Assembly: GCF_007971385.1 (NCBI RefSeq)
Contig: NZ_CP042434.1
Location: 4,402,001 to 4,466,000 of the forward strand
Direction: 5' to 3'
Source: Arachidicoccus ginsenosidivorans
GTDB lineage: Bacteria; Bacteroidota; Bacteroidia; Chitinophagales; Chitinophagaceae
DNA: 64,000 nt
The notes under the pieces were generated by a model. That model did not search any database, had not been told where the DNA came from, and saw nothing but the letters and a program-made list of their open reading frames with translations. This document shows positions 17,002-26,815 of this stretch, one piece after another. A program made the position numbers and the translations under genes. How positions within the stretch are numbered: position 1 is the first letter of the stretch; every line of letters starts with the position of its first letter.

Positions 17002-17679
17002 TTACCGGTTTATTGATTGCTCCATGGCCTGGTACGAGTTAATTTGTTGACAAATCGCCAAGGCTTTATAAACAGATTTGCCGCCAGCTCCCTCAATTAA
17101 AATTCTGACCCATTTATAGTGCGCATTTTGTATTCGTAGATTTTTATAAAGCCAGTAGGTAATAAAAATTGATAACCCTGTTATGGTTACTTGGAAAATA
17201 ATCCAGCCAAGGCTGGTGCCAGCCGGGAACCAGGCGGGGCTCAGATAAAAGGTTGTCCAAAAAGGAAGTTGCAGGATCATGATACGGGTATGCCTAAATA
17301 AAGAGAGCTCAAGTCTTGCCAGTTGTTCTTGTATGGCAATAACAGGTCCATCAAAATCTACTTTATTTGCCCAGACTAAATGTTTAATATAGTCAGCCAA
17401 TGCCTTAACATTAATCAGAAAAATCGCTGCTACAGAGACCATAAAATAACTGGCAGAACGGTTAAAATGAACCGCTGCATAGCATAGCGCCGAACCTAAA
17501 ATAAATAAGTAGAGTATCGCTATTATAATGCCCCTGATTTTAAAGCCTTTAAACTGTTGTGTGACGGACGCTGCTTTTTGCCCGAGGATTTGTTGTAATA
17601 CTTGCTCGTTTAAGGCAATGGCCTGGTTTATTTTACTGGTTTGTTCTTGCCATAATTGTCCTAGATTTACCTGTTCCAT
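17002..17679 (-). CDS. Membrane protein of unknown function downstream of an ECF sigma gene
   Basis: The 225-residue protein has a polar N-terminal helix (LGQLWQEQTSKINQAIALNE) followed by four hydrophobic segments at about 50-70, 75-95, 135-155 and 165-185. I recognise no named domain. It starts 22 bp after the sigma factor gene ends, so the two are almost certainly one transcript. Such a position suits an anti-sigma factor, but it lacks a recognisable zinc-finger (HxxxCxxC) anti-sigma domain, so the role is open. Confidence 0.7.
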   Translation of the reverse strand: MEQVNLGQLWQEQTSKINQAIALNEQVLQQILGQKAASVTQQFKGFKIRGIIIAILYLFILGSALCYAAVHFNRSASYFMVSVAAIFLINVKALADYIKHLVWANKVDFDGPVIAIQEQLARLELSLFRHTRIMILQLPFWTTFYLSPAWFPAGTSLGWIIFQVTITGLSIFITYWLYKNLRIQNAHYKWVRILIEGAGGKSVYKALAICQQINSYQAMEQSINR

Positions 17680-17701
17680 ATTGGTCGATTTTGATGTTGA
17701 T

Positions 17702-18232
17702 TTAAAAATTAAGTTTAGAAAACCGCTCTTTCAATACCACTTTGATTCTATTTATTTTTGTGGAGACATTGGTTGGAGATATGCCCATAATTTCTGCAAT
17801 CTCTTTAAGGGCTTTTCCTTCCAGGTACAAAATCATGAGCGCCCGGTCCATTTCTTTTAACGCCAATAGAAATTGATGCAGGTAGGCGATTTTTTCATCT
17901 GTCTCCCTATTTGCAGCTGGCGCTGCTTCAGCCAATTGCAAAAGAGAATCATGGGTGGTGGTTATAATCCTGTTTCTGGTCTTTTCCTTTCGGTAAAAAG
18001 AAATCGCAGTATTCAAGGAGACCCTGTAAATCCATGTTGAGGTTTTACTAAAGGAGCGATACGTACCAAAAGACTGCCAGAGTTTAATGATGATTTCCTG
18101 GGTTAAATCCTGGCAATCAGCTTTGGTTTTACAAAAGCTATAAGAGATTTTATAAATGATGCCTTTATGGGTCTCCAATTCTTTTAAAAAGGCGGTATAA
18201 ATGGCTGATTGTTTATCCATTAAATGATCCAT
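17702..18232 (-). CDS. RNA polymerase sigma factor, ECF (sigma-70) family
   Basis: A 176-residue ECF sigma factor. Region 2 lies at about residues 25-90 (CQDLTQEIIIKLWQSFGTY, then TWIYRVSLNTAI). Region 4 is at about 120-170, with helix-turn-helix residues LKEIAEIMGISPTNVSTKI. Region 3 is absent, as usual for the class. It directs RNA polymerase to an unknown promoter set, perhaps including its own. The membrane protein 22 bp downstream is the likely partner. The start at 18232 (MDHLMDK) has a second Met at residue 5. Confidence 0.88.
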   Translation of the reverse strand: MDHLMDKQSAIYTAFLKELETHKGIIYKISYSFCKTKADCQDLTQEIIIKLWQSFGTYRSFSKTSTWIYRVSLNTAISFYRKEKTRNRIITTTHDSLLQLAEAAPAANRETDEKIAYLHQFLLALKEMDRALMILYLEGKALKEIAEIMGISPTNVSTKINRIKVVLKERFSKLNF

Positions 18233-18498
18233 TTGTCATAAAGTAAACTGTTATGAATGTATGTATAGTCTTTAGAACGTCATGCTCCCATACTATAAAA
18301 CGCAGCAGGTAGCAAAATGTCACAGTTTTTTAAAATATTTTATGGATCAACACAAAAACTTGGGGATTAATCACGGAAAATGGTTTCAACAATTGAAGAT
18401 TTTGAATAAGGAGGAAAAATAGAACAATATAGTCAGGCTTAATTTTGACTCGGGGCAAAATTAAAAGGTAGCTAATGTTACAATCCCTTTTAAAGTGC

Positions 18499-18535
18499 TG
18501 ACAAAAAGAAAGGTCCGTGGTAGAAACCACAGACC
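18499..18535 (-). terminator. Terminator-like hairpin on the minus strand
   Basis: On the minus strand GGTCTGTGG/CCACGGACC (one mismatch, 6-nt loop) is followed by TTTCTTTTT. No annotated gene ends just before it; the frame-corrected aminotransferase ends at 18968. It may close the putative transcript described at 18536-18899. Confidence 0.5.
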
Positions 18536-18899
18536 GTCTTCGATTGCTTGCCATATGAAAAAAAGGTAACTGATTATTAATAATCTTAAAAAATCAGTGT
18601 CAAATATCTTATAATTCTACTTTTTTAATTCTACTGTTTTTGCGCTTGCTTGCCAATGTTTTTTTGACCAGTGACGCTCCAAAAGGTTTAATCGGTTTTG
18701 AACTTTTTTTGAAGTTTTTTTTGCGTATTTGATGTAATAAACTTTGCAGAAAATTCCATCTAATATTCGCGAACCGTTATTTCAAATTGCGTTTACTTCC
18801 AGGATTTTTGTAACACGAATCAATTGCTTATCTTGAGTTGTTGTTTTACTCCATTTCCGTCTGAAAACCGCTCTTTATCACTTTTGTGGCACAAAGATA
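18536..18899 (-). other. Intergenic stretch with promoter-like and terminator-like ends; possible small RNA or broken small gene
   Basis: A TATCTTTG element (minus strand, 18899-18892) fits the Bacteroidota -7 consensus. A terminator hairpin lies about 370 bp downstream (18499-18535). Between them the minus strand holds short frames that change over A7 and A8 runs (18700-18722). One begins MEFSAKFITSNTQKK, and another ends in a basic stretch KPFGASLVKKTLASKRK. A small basic protein broken by homopolymer errors, or a non-coding RNA, would both fit. I recognise neither. Confidence 0.25.
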
Positions 18900-18967
18900 G
18901 GGCAGAATTTGTTAGTAAAAAACTAAGAATATGTAAAATTGACTTTAAATTGAAAAAAACTGCATGC

Positions 18968-20184
18968 TTACTGTTTAATCGTTGCCTTTGGATACACTTT
19001 AAGTGCCTGTTCTAAACAATCCATCGCTTTTTCTATCTCCTGGACATTGAGCACATAGGCCAGCCGGACCTCGTTTTTACCAAGTCCGGGGTGGCATAAA
19101 ATCCTGGGGCGGGTGCCATCATAAGTGTTTGATTATTATAAGAGAAATCTTCCAATAACCATCTGCAGAAATCTTCGGAGTCTGCTACCGGCAAACTGGC
19201 CATGGCATAAAATGCGCCACCTGGATTGGGGCAAAACACCCCTTCCATGGCATTTAGGCGCCTAACCAGGGCGTCTCTTCTGTTTTTATATTCCTGGCGG
19301 GTCCCCTCAAAATAATCAGCGGGCAGCTCTGTAGCGGCCTCTCCCAAAATCTGGGCAAATCCCGGCGGGCTAAGCCTTGCCTGCGCAAATTTCAGCACCG
19401 TTTCAAGGACTTCCTTGTTTTTAGTGACCAGGGCTCCCATTCTGGCACCGCAGGCACTGTAGCGCTTACTGATTGTATCTGTCAGGATCACATTTTGCTC
19501 TGCCCCTTTTAAGGACATAGCGCTGATAGGCGTGTCGCCATAGCTGAACTCCCGGTAAGCCTCATCGGAGAAAAGATACAGGTTATGCTTTAATATGATA
19601 TCTCTAAGATTATGCATTTCTTCCGGGCTATACAGATATCCAGTGGGATTATTAGGGTTGCAAATAATAATAGCTTTCGTCCTGTCGGTAATCAGTTTTT
19701 CAAAGTCACTGACAGGCGGCAGGGCAAAACCATCTTGAATGCTGGAAGGTACCGGAACCACGGATACGCCGGCCTCCACCGCAAAACCGTTATAATTGGC
19801 ATAAAATGGTTCAGGAATAATGACCTCATCTCCCGGATTCAGGCAGGCCAGAAAGCTAAAAAAGATGGCCTCCGAGCCGCCTGTGGTAATCAGAATCTCC
19901 TCTGAACTAACATCTATTCCAATGCTTTTATAATAAAGCGCGAGTTTTTGGCGGTAAGATTCATTTCCTGCACTGTGCGTGTATTCCAGGACCCGCATAT
20001 GGTTGTGCCTCACCGCATCCATGGCGGCAGGTGGGGTCTCAATATCGGGTTGACCGATATTTAAGTGATAGACATGGATGCCCTTTTGTTTGGCATTTTC
20101 AGCAAAGGGCACCAGTTTGCGTATAGGGGAAGCCGGCATTTCAATGCCTCTTTGGCTTATAGATAAACTAGACATATATTGCAC
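18968..20184 (-). CDS. Class I/II PLP-dependent aminotransferase (one-base frameshift near the C-terminus)
   Basis: An aspartate-aminotransferase-fold enzyme. Substrate/PLP features include NPNNPTGYLYS, SDEAYREFSY and ISKRYSACGARMG, with the PLP lysine in SKRY. The uncorrected frame stops at 19033 with an unrelated tail. At about 19090 the minus strand reads CCCCGGACTT; one more G restores family-like sequence (TPGLGKNEVRLAYVLNV) through to the stop at 18968, for about 405 residues. The real substrate cannot be read from sequence; aspartate or another amino acid is likely. The start could be Met 1 or Met 4. Confidence 0.85.
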
Positions 20185-20349
20185 TTATTCAATTCATTAG
20201 TAGGGATTGCAGCTATAAAAAACAAAGACATTTTAACTGCATCGCCGGCAAAGGTAATACAAAAACTACCCGTCATTCGTTTTTTTAAGTAAAAATAGTT
20301 GAGGGGGCCTAAGGGCATTGATCTTATGCTTTACTTTATCAGTATTACA

Positions 20350-21297
20350 TTAATCCAATCCCAGGCGCTGTTCTATCAGGTATTTATTACGGTCCGCACC
20401 GTTTCTGGCTATCAGCTCCCCGATAAATCCCGCCAGAAAAAGCTGCATCCCTATGACCATAGCTGTCAGGGCAATAAAAAAAGGTGGGCTATTGGTAAGG
20501 CCCTGGAAAGGATGAATAAATTTATTAATAATCAGTACGATACTGATGACAAAGCCAATCAGAAAACAAAGGCTGCCGTAAAGTCCGAAAAAGTGCATAG
20601 GACGTTTGCCAAAGCGGCTGATAAAGGAAATGGTACCCAAATCCAAAAAACCATTGACAAAACGCTCCAGACCAAACTTCGTGACCCCAAATTTACGGGC
20701 ACGATGCTCGACTACCTTCTCTCCGATCTTTCTAAAACCGGCCCACTTGGCCAGCACCGGGATATAACGGTGCATTTCGCCATACACTTCAATGCTCTTG
20801 ACAACTTTATTTTTATAAGCCTTTAATCCACAATTAAAATCATGAAGTTTAATGCCGGAGCTACGCCTGGCCGCTGCATTAAATAATTTAGAGGGCAGGT
20901 TTTTGGTCAGTTTATTATCAAAGCGTTTTTTCTTCCAGCCACTGACCAGATCATAACCCTGCTCATTAATCATCTGATAAAGCTCAGGTATCTCATCGGG
21001 ACTGTCCTGCAAATCGGCATCCATGGTAATCACCACGGAACCTGATGCGACCTTAAAGCCTTCGTTGAGGGCCGCTGATTTTCCGTAATTGCGCTGAAAC
21101 TTAATCCCTTTAAAGTTCGTATTGATTTTAGAGATGGACTGGATGACCTGCCAGCTGTTATCTGTGCTGCCATCATCCACCATAATCACTTCATAGGTAA
21201 AATTATTTTCCTTCATGACCCTGGTGATCCAGTCTGCTAGTTCCGGCAGGGATTCATCTTCATTGAATAAAGGAACAATTACGGATATATCTATCAT
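20350..21297 (-). CDS. Glycosyltransferase family 2 (polyprenyl-phosphate sugar transferase type)
   Basis: A 315-residue GT2 enzyme related to dolichyl-phosphate mannose synthase and ArnC/GtrB. The GT-A domain has SVIVPLFNEDESLPEL, VDDGSTDNSW and the metal-binding DADLQDSPDEIP. Two C-terminal hydrophobic segments (about 230-255 and 270-295) anchor it. Such enzymes load a sugar onto a polyprenyl phosphate at the inner face of the membrane. It heads away from the aminotransferase and is followed, in reverse order, by DUF4199 and dihydroorotase genes. The gap of 143 bp to DUF4199 leaves operon status unsure. Confidence 0.9.
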   Translation of the reverse strand: MIDISVIVPLFNEDESLPELADWITRVMKENNFTYEVIMVDDGSTDNSWQVIQSISKINTNFKGIKFQRNYGKSAALNEGFKVASGSVVITMDADLQDSPDEIPELYQMINEQGYDLVSGWKKKRFDNKLTKNLPSKLFNAAARRSSGIKLHDFNCGLKAYKNKVVKSIEVYGEMHRYIPVLAKWAGFRKIGEKVVEHRARKFGVTKFGLERFVNGFLDLGTISFISRFGKRPMHFFGLYGSLCFLIGFVISIVLIINKFIHPFQGLTNSPPFFIALTAMVIGMQLFLAGFIGELIARNGADRNKYLIEQRLGLD

Positions 21298-21440
21298 AAA
21301 ACGCTTCTGCTAATACAAATTTTTTATGACTGTTTATGCAACAGCCTGTGTCATACGGCCACCATAGTGACCGGGTTATTTTACGGTCCATATATCAAAT
21401 ATATAGCCAGTTTTCATGTGCCAGGGTATGCGCGTTTACG

Positions 21441-22007
21441 CTACTGGGGCAACTGTCCTGATGGATCTGCCGGTGGCTGCGTAGAACCGGGTTGATCCTG
21501 GAAAGGGGATGCACCCGCCGGTATTCTTTTGGAAAATGCGCCGCCTAGCAGTGCACCAATGGCGCCCAGCACAATATAATACAAAACCGTACCAGCCACC
21601 ATAAAGGTCATAAAAAACTTTTTACTGACGGCAAGGCTATCACTTACCTGTTGATCAGTTAATCCTTTTTTTAGTAAGGCTTCTCTTTGGATCTGCATAA
21701 TCTTATCCTCCATATCTGGGAAAATAACTTTATACATGAGTATGGCCCAGACCAACATGATCAGCGCGACAATGGCGGCTATTTTAAAGCCATGTGCAAA
21801 GAGATTGCCAAAAGTGACCTGGCCATTTAAGTCCTTGCTGTATAAAATCGTTACATAGATAATGCCGGCTAAAAAAATCAGGATGCTTACCAGCCCCAAA
21901 GCGGTATTTTTATCCTGACCGGTAAAATGCAAAATCAACTGCAGTACGATCAAAACCAGTGCAATTAAGATCCCTTTTTCCCAGAGTTTGCCTTTCTTTT
22001 CTTCCAT
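21441..22007 (-). CDS. DUF4199 domain-containing membrane protein
   Basis: A 188-residue protein with four hydrophobic segments (about 12-30, 36-56, 72-92, 130-155), a charged loop between the third and fourth, and a Pro/Gln-rich soluble tail. The spacing and sequence (GLVSILIFLAGIIYVTI; VTFGNLFAHGFK) match DUF4199 of Bacteroidota. Its function is unknown. It starts 12 bp after the dihydroorotase-like gene, so they share a transcript. Confidence 0.8.
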   Translation of the reverse strand: MEEKKGKLWEKGILIALVLIVLQLILHFTGQDKNTALGLVSILIFLAGIIYVTILYSKDLNGQVTFGNLFAHGFKIAAIVALIMLVWAILMYKVIFPDMEDKIMQIQREALLKKGLTDQQVSDSLAVSKKFFMTFMVAGTVLYYIVLGAIGALLGGAFSKRIPAGASPFQDQPGSTQPPADPSGQLPQ

Positions 22008-22018
22008 TGTAATAACGT

Positions 22019-23287
22019 TTAGTTTTTAGTAATTTGATTGCGCGATATCGTTGCCAGTACCTTGCCTTTAAGTGCTCTGTCAAAATAAGGGCTGTTCGCT
22101 GCCTTACTTTTATTGGCCGCTTTGGTAAAAGTACTCTTTTTTGTTGGATGAAAAATAGTCAGATCAGCCTGCTGACCTAGTTTTAAACTGTCAGTATCCA
22201 GGCCAAAGATAGATCTTGCTCCCAGGCTAAGTAGTTCTACTACCCTTTCCGGGCTGATATCTGGCATCGCTTCCATTAAAACGCTATAAGTGGTCTGAAG
22301 GCCAATCATGCCGTTTTTGGCATATTCAAATTCACGCACCTTATCATCTGCATGCTCTGCAAAATGTTGGGTGGCAATTGCGTCAATAACGCCGTTTTTA
22401 ACGCCTTCCCTTAAAGCTTCCCTGTCTTCTGTCGTTCTGAGGGGCGGATTAACTTTCAGATTGGTGTCGTAACTCGTCAGATCCTCGTCTGTAAAAAGCA
22501 AGTGATGCGGTGTAACACTGCAGGTAACTGGCAGGCCTTGCTTTTTCGCTCGTGCAATTAAATCCACAGATTTTTTAGAAGCAATTCCTGTAAAATGCAG
22601 CTTGCTTTCCGTATAGCGGACCAGTTCAATATCTCTTTGGATCATCAGCTCCTCGGCAATTGCCGGCAAGCCTGGCAATCCAAGACGTGTGGAAGTAATG
22701 CCTTCATTGATCAGCCCAAAAGTGCCGATTGTCTTGTCAAAGGGCATTTGGATGAGCACCTGGCCTTCGGCCTTAACGTATTGCAGTGCTTTTAGTAAAA
22801 GCCCGGCAGATTGCAGCGGGGCTTTGCCATCAGAGAACGCAATGGCGCCGCTGGCGGCCATATCATACATTTCAGAGAGTTCCCTGCCTTCTAGTCCCTT
22901 AGAAATAGCGCCAATTGGATAGAGCTTAATGGGCAACCGGGCTGCCTTTTCTATAATATAGCGTACCTGTGACTTACTATCTACGACGGGATGTGTAGAG
23001 GGTAATAAAAAAACGTGGGTAAAGCCGCCTGCAAAGCCGGCAGCAGCCCCACTGGTTAAATCCTCCTTAAACTCGTAACCCGGATCTGCAAAATCCGAAA
23101 AAATTTCCACCCAGCCTGGACTCACATAGCCTCCTGCTGCATCCAGTATTTCCAGATTATCGTCCTTAGCCGGCGCAATGGAGGGGGCAATTTCAGTGAT
23201 TTTACCGTCCCGGATCAGGATATCTCCATTGGACAGTTCTTGATGTACATTTTTGGGGAAATTCAGGTTCTTAATGAGGATGTCCAT
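22019..23287 (-). CDS. Dihydroorotase-like amidohydrolase lacking metal ligands
   Basis: The 422-residue protein has the full cyclic-amidohydrolase fold of dihydroorotase (PyrC class), the enzyme that closes carbamoyl aspartate in pyrimidine synthesis. Key residues have changed. The zinc motif DxHxHLR is EIFSDFA at residues 61-67. The VHAED-like histidine is lost (IQMPFD). The catalytic aspartate of ATDHAPH is Gln in ATQHFAEH. A TPHHL histidine remains. It is therefore probably inactive or altered, like the PyrC' subunits known to support aspartate transcarbamoylase assembly in some bacteria. No pyrB is in the window. A terminator follows upstream genes at 23354. Confidence 0.82.
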   Translation of the reverse strand: MDILIKNLNFPKNVHQELSNGDILIRDGKITEIAPSIAPAKDDNLEILDAAGGYVSPGWVEIFSDFADPGYEFKEDLTSGAAAGFAGGFTHVFLLPSTHPVVDSKSQVRYIIEKAARLPIKLYPIGAISKGLEGRELSEMYDMAASGAIAFSDGKAPLQSAGLLLKALQYVKAEGQVLIQMPFDKTIGTFGLINEGITSTRLGLPGLPAIAEELMIQRDIELVRYTESKLHFTGIASKKSVDLIARAKKQGLPVTCSVTPHHLLFTDEDLTSYDTNLKVNPPLRTTEDREALREGVKNGVIDAIATQHFAEHADDKVREFEYAKNGMIGLQTTYSVLMEAMPDISPERVVELLSLGARSIFGLDTDSLKLGQQADLTIFHPTKKSTFTKAANKSKAANSPYFDRALKGKVLATISRNQITKN

Positions 23288-23353
23288 AACTGCAAGTAGA
23301 AATTTAACGCAATATACAAGCTAATTTCAGAATATAAAGGCCTATCAGGACAT

Positions 23354-23389
23354 AAAAAAGCCACCAGGAAAGTTTTTGATGGCTTTTTT
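23354..23389 (-). terminator. Terminator after the cysteine desulfurase gene region
   Basis: AAAAAAGCCA (23354-23363) and TGGCTTTTTT (23380-23389) form a hairpin flanked by A and T runs. It lies just past the cysteine desulfurase stop (23414) on the minus strand and separates it from the dihydroorotase-like gene. Confidence 0.7.
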
Positions 23390-23413
23390 ATGCAGGTTTT
23401 GACTGTAAGGCTG

Positions 23414-24544
23414 TTAAAGTAGTGCTTTTAAGGTGTCTATGACCTGATCAGCTTCTTGGATCGTATTATATTTTGAGAAGGAAAACCTAACCGGCACGAT
23501 CTTGTCTGCAGGATACAGGGAATTAATGACATGCGAGCCGAGGCTGGCCCCACTGGAGCAGGCACTACCTCCGGAAACACAGATATGGTGGATGTCCAGA
23601 TTAAAAAGCAGCATTTCTGTTTTCTCTGTTTCCGGAAAACTAACGCTTAATACGGTATACAGACTCTCACCCCTCGTGTCGCCATTAAAGCGCACCCCTT
23701 CAAACTCATTTTCCAGCCGCTGGATCATATAATCTTTAATGGCCTGAATATGTTTTCTTTCCGTTTCATAGTTCGCCATGGCCATTTCAAGGGCTTTGGC
23801 AAAGCCTACGATGCCATAAATATTTTCGGTGCCGGCCCGCATATTGCGTTCCTGTGCACCACCTTCAATAAAAGGATGGATTTTGATATCTTCATTTACA
23901 TACAGGACGCCAATACCTTTTGGGCCGTGGAACTTATGACCGGCTGCGCTGGTAAAGTGCACTTTAAGCTTTTTTAAATCCAGCGGATAGTGGCCTACCG
24001 TCTGAACGGTATCGCAGTGAAAAATGGCGCCGTATTGCTGGGCTAAAATGCCGACTTTTTCCACATTGAGTAAATTGCCGATCTCATTATTGGCATGCAT
24101 CAGGGTAATAAGCGTTTTATCCGTTGTGCAGGACAGCCTGGTTTCAAGGTCCTCCAAATCGATATGTCCATTCGGTAAAATATTTACATGCTCTAGCCTC
24201 ACTTCCCCTCTTTTGTGGAAGGCTTCGGTGCAGTGCATGGTGGCATGATGCTCTAATGGAGAAGTGATAATACGGGTACACCCTAAATCTCTGACGGCAG
24301 CGGTAATGGCGGTATTCGTGCTTTCTGTTCCTCCGCTGGTAAAGAAAATTTCTGCCGGATGAACCCCTAATATTTTTGCCACAGATTTGCGGGCATTTTC
24401 AACAGCCAGCCGGGTTTCACGGCCATAGCTGTATATGGAGGACGGATTACCAAAATGAGTGGTCAGATAAGGCAGCATGGCGTCAAGGACTTCCTTGTCA
24501 AGAGCGGTCGTAGCTGCATTATCAAAGTAGATACGATTAGACAT
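23414..24544 (-). CDS. Cysteine desulfurase (IscS/NifS class)
   Basis: A PLP enzyme taking sulfur from cysteine for Fe-S clusters and tRNA thiolation. The 376-residue length is typical. The N-terminal YFDNAATTALD is present, the PLP lysine lies in SAAGHKFHGPKG, and the catalytic cysteine sits in the loop SGGSACSSGASLGSHV. No iscU or other Fe-S scaffold gene is beside it. Terminators on both sides mark it as a single-gene transcript. Confidence 0.92.
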   Translation of the reverse strand: MSNRIYFDNAATTALDKEVLDAMLPYLTTHFGNPSSIYSYGRETRLAVENARKSVAKILGVHPAEIFFTSGGTESTNTAITAAVRDLGCTRIITSPLEHHATMHCTEAFHKRGEVRLEHVNILPNGHIDLEDLETRLSCTTDKTLITLMHANNEIGNLLNVEKVGILAQQYGAIFHCDTVQTVGHYPLDLKKLKVHFTSAAGHKFHGPKGIGVLYVNEDIKIHPFIEGGAQERNMRAGTENIYGIVGFAKALEMAMANYETERKHIQAIKDYMIQRLENEFEGVRFNGDTRGESLYTVLSVSFPETEKTEMLLFNLDIHHICVSGGSACSSGASLGSHVINSLYPADKIVPVRFSFSKYNTIQEADQVIDTLKALL

Positions 24545-24577
24545 TTCTTTCTTAGTATTTTAATCATTGTTTTAACC

Positions 24578-24608
24578 AAAAAGCGTACAATTTAATTGTA
24601 CGCTTTTT
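24578..24608 (-). terminator. Perfect-stem terminator downstream of glmM
   Basis: AAAAAGCGTACAATT (24578-24592) and AATTGTACGCTTTTT (24594-24608) are perfect complements with A and T runs at the ends. It lies 107 bp beyond the glmM stop on the minus strand and just upstream of the cysteine desulfurase start. Confidence 0.75.
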
Positions 24609-24714
24609 AATTAAATTTTGGCAAAGATACTTGCTATTCTAATACAACCGTACCTTAAATTAATAAGTTGGTTGCCTTTAGCTGTATATGAAGCCCTGGA
24701 TCAGTCACTTAGAC

Positions 24715-26099
24715 TTACATGGCCTCTTTGATATCCTGCATGATACGCTTGGCAATATTCTCTGCTGTTGTGGGAGAAGAACTCTCTGCATAAATTCTGA
24801 CAATAGGTTCGGTATTACTGGTGCGCAGGTGTACCCAGTCTTTATCGAATTCTATTTTCAGGCCATCTTCCTGATTGATGGGATTGTTCTTGTATTTGGT
24901 TTTGATCTGGTCAAATATTCGTGATACATTAATGCCGTTTTCCAGTTCAATTTTATTTTTTGAGATAAAATAATTGGGGTATTGAATGCGCAATTGATGT
25001 ACACTTTTGCGTTCAGTCATCATGGATAGGAATAGCGCAATGCCAATTAAGGCATCCCGGCCGTAATGCAGGTCCGGCACAATAACGCCACCATTGCCTT
25101 CACCGCCAATCACCGCACTTACTTCCTTCATTTTCTGCACCACATTTACCTCTCCTACTGGGCTGGCAAAATACTGACCGCCTGCCTTTTCTGTTACATC
25201 ACGAAGGGCCCTGGTAGAGGACATGTTGCTGACGGTATTTCCTTTTTTATGTTGCAGTACGTAATCGGCGATTGCCACTAACGTATATTCTTCACCGAAA
25301 AGTGAGCCATCTTCGCTGACAAAACAAAGGCGGTCCACATCCGGATCTACTGCGATGCCTAAGTCTGCTTTTTGTTGCTTTACTTCATTGCGCAGGCTAT
25401 TGAGGTGTTCTGGCAAGGGTTCCGGGTTATGTGCAAATTTACCATTGACCTCTTCATTTAAAATAAAGATATCGCTTTCATTAACACCCAGTGCTTTTAA
25501 TAGTTCGGGTACCGCAATAGCGCCCGTACTGTTAATCGCATCCACAACAATTTTAAATCCTTTTTCCTTAATAGCCTCAGGTTTTACCAAAGGATATTTG
25601 GTAATGACGTCTATATGCTTGGCTAGCACCGTTTCGTTGATCGCATAGCTACCGAGCTTATCCACACCGACAAAATTAAAATCCTCTTTTTCCACCATTT
25701 CCAGGATAGCTGCGCCATCGGCGCCGCTGATGAACTCGCCGTCCTGATTAAGTAATTTCAACGCATTCCACTCTTTGGGATTATGGCTGGCAGTCAGGAT
25801 AATACCACCGGCTGCATCTTCAAATTTAACCGCCATTTCAACGGTGGGGTGGTACTCAGACCAACATCAATGACGTCCAGGCCAACGCTGTTCAAGGTGG
25901 ATACGACTAGGCGCTGAACCATCTCTCCGCTGATCCTGCCATCTCTTCCTACGACAATTTTACTATTGGTCTCATTATTTTGCTTGATCCATGTTCCATA
26001 GGCGGCTGCAAATTTTACGACATCTAAAGGGCTCAAGGTCTCTCCGGGTTTTCCGCCTATAGTACCGCGGATCCCTGAAATACTTTTAATTAAGGGCAT
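24715..26099 (-). CDS. glmM: Phosphoglucosamine mutase (one-base frameshift)
   Basis: This enzyme interconverts glucosamine 6- and 1-phosphate for UDP-GlcNAc synthesis. The N-terminal SISGIRGTIGG is in the first frame. The catalytic serine loop TASHNPKEWNALK, the metal loop DPDVDRLCF and the sugar loop GEGNGGVI lie in the second. The frames meet at about 25850, where the minus strand reads ACCACCCCACC; one more C gives TTPTVEMAVKFED and one 461-residue protein, the usual size. The gene is housekeeping, so a sequencing error is far more likely than loss. Confidence 0.88.
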
Positions 26100-26189
26100 A
26101 ATGCTTTGTTGAATTGTAAGTTGATCTATAATAGGTGTTCACACGTAGGTCCAAATTCGCTTCCATTTTTCATTTGTGAAAAATCACTG

Positions 26190-26726
26190 TCAGTTCTTAA
26201 CCTGGAATTTGCCGCTTTCCATAATTGCGCCACCGGCACTTCTAAGCTGATAAACATATAATCCCCGATAGTAATTATCCAGGGAGACTTTAATAACGGC
26301 ACCAGTAAGGGCCAGTTCCGTCATTTTCCTTCCGGTGAAACTGAAAACAAACAGTTTCGCATCCTTTGGAACGGTTTTCTCAAACTTAAAATTGATATAG
26401 GAAATTGCCGGATTGGGATAACAGGATACTTGCCTCTTGGCCGTATCAAATAAATTATCACTCAAATCCATGTTAAAAGGGTTAGATAAAGCGGTCGTTA
26501 AAGCATTCGTTAACGGGGCGGTAGTCGTGCTGGCCGAAGGGGTGTTCAATGCACAAAGACTGGAAGCGACACTTGCGGCATGCAGCTGGTTAAGGGAACC
26601 AAAGATGACGCTCATTAAAAGGGTAAGGCCTGCTGTAACCAAGCAGACAACAGACCGCAGCCGTTTTACGGTGCGGGTCTCATATGCCAGAGGATGCCTT
26701 AATTTATTACGTAAAAATATATCCAT
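26190..26726 (-). CDS. Secreted protein with T9SS type A C-terminal sorting domain
   Basis: A 178-residue protein with a basic N-terminus (RNKLRHPLAYETRTVKRLR) and a hydrophobic signal/anchor at about 27-45. A low-complexity Ala/Ser/Thr spacer follows. The last 75 residues form a Por-secretion (T9SS type A) sorting domain: CYPNPAISYINFKF, FSFTGRKM, GLYVYQLRSAGG, GKFQVKN. There is almost no cargo between signal and sorting domain, so it may be a truncated or minimal cargo protein. It is convergent with nothing and 90 bp from glmM. Confidence 0.75.
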   Translation of the reverse strand: MDIFLRNKLRHPLAYETRTVKRLRSVVCLVTAGLTLLMSVIFGSLNQLHAASVASSLCALNTPSASTTTAPLTNALTTALSNPFNMDLSDNLFDTAKRQVSCYPNPAISYINFKFEKTVPKDAKLFVFSFTGRKMTELALTGAVIKVSLDNYYRGLYVYQLRSAGGAIMESGKFQVKN

Positions 26727-26815
26727 TACCCAAATTGTTAAGCAAAGTTAATACATTTTGATCCAAAACCACCACCTGGACGGTTAATAATTGCAAAAAA
26801 CTATATTCGCCTAAT

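Noticed and set aside
17002-17679. Calling the protein after the sigma gene an anti-sigma factor
   Set aside because: No zinc-finger or FecR-like anti-sigma domain is visible; only position supports it.
20299-20826. 175-residue plus-strand frame overlapping the GT2 gene
   Set aside because: It mirrors the C-terminal part of a well-conserved glycosyltransferase and has no recognisable domain.
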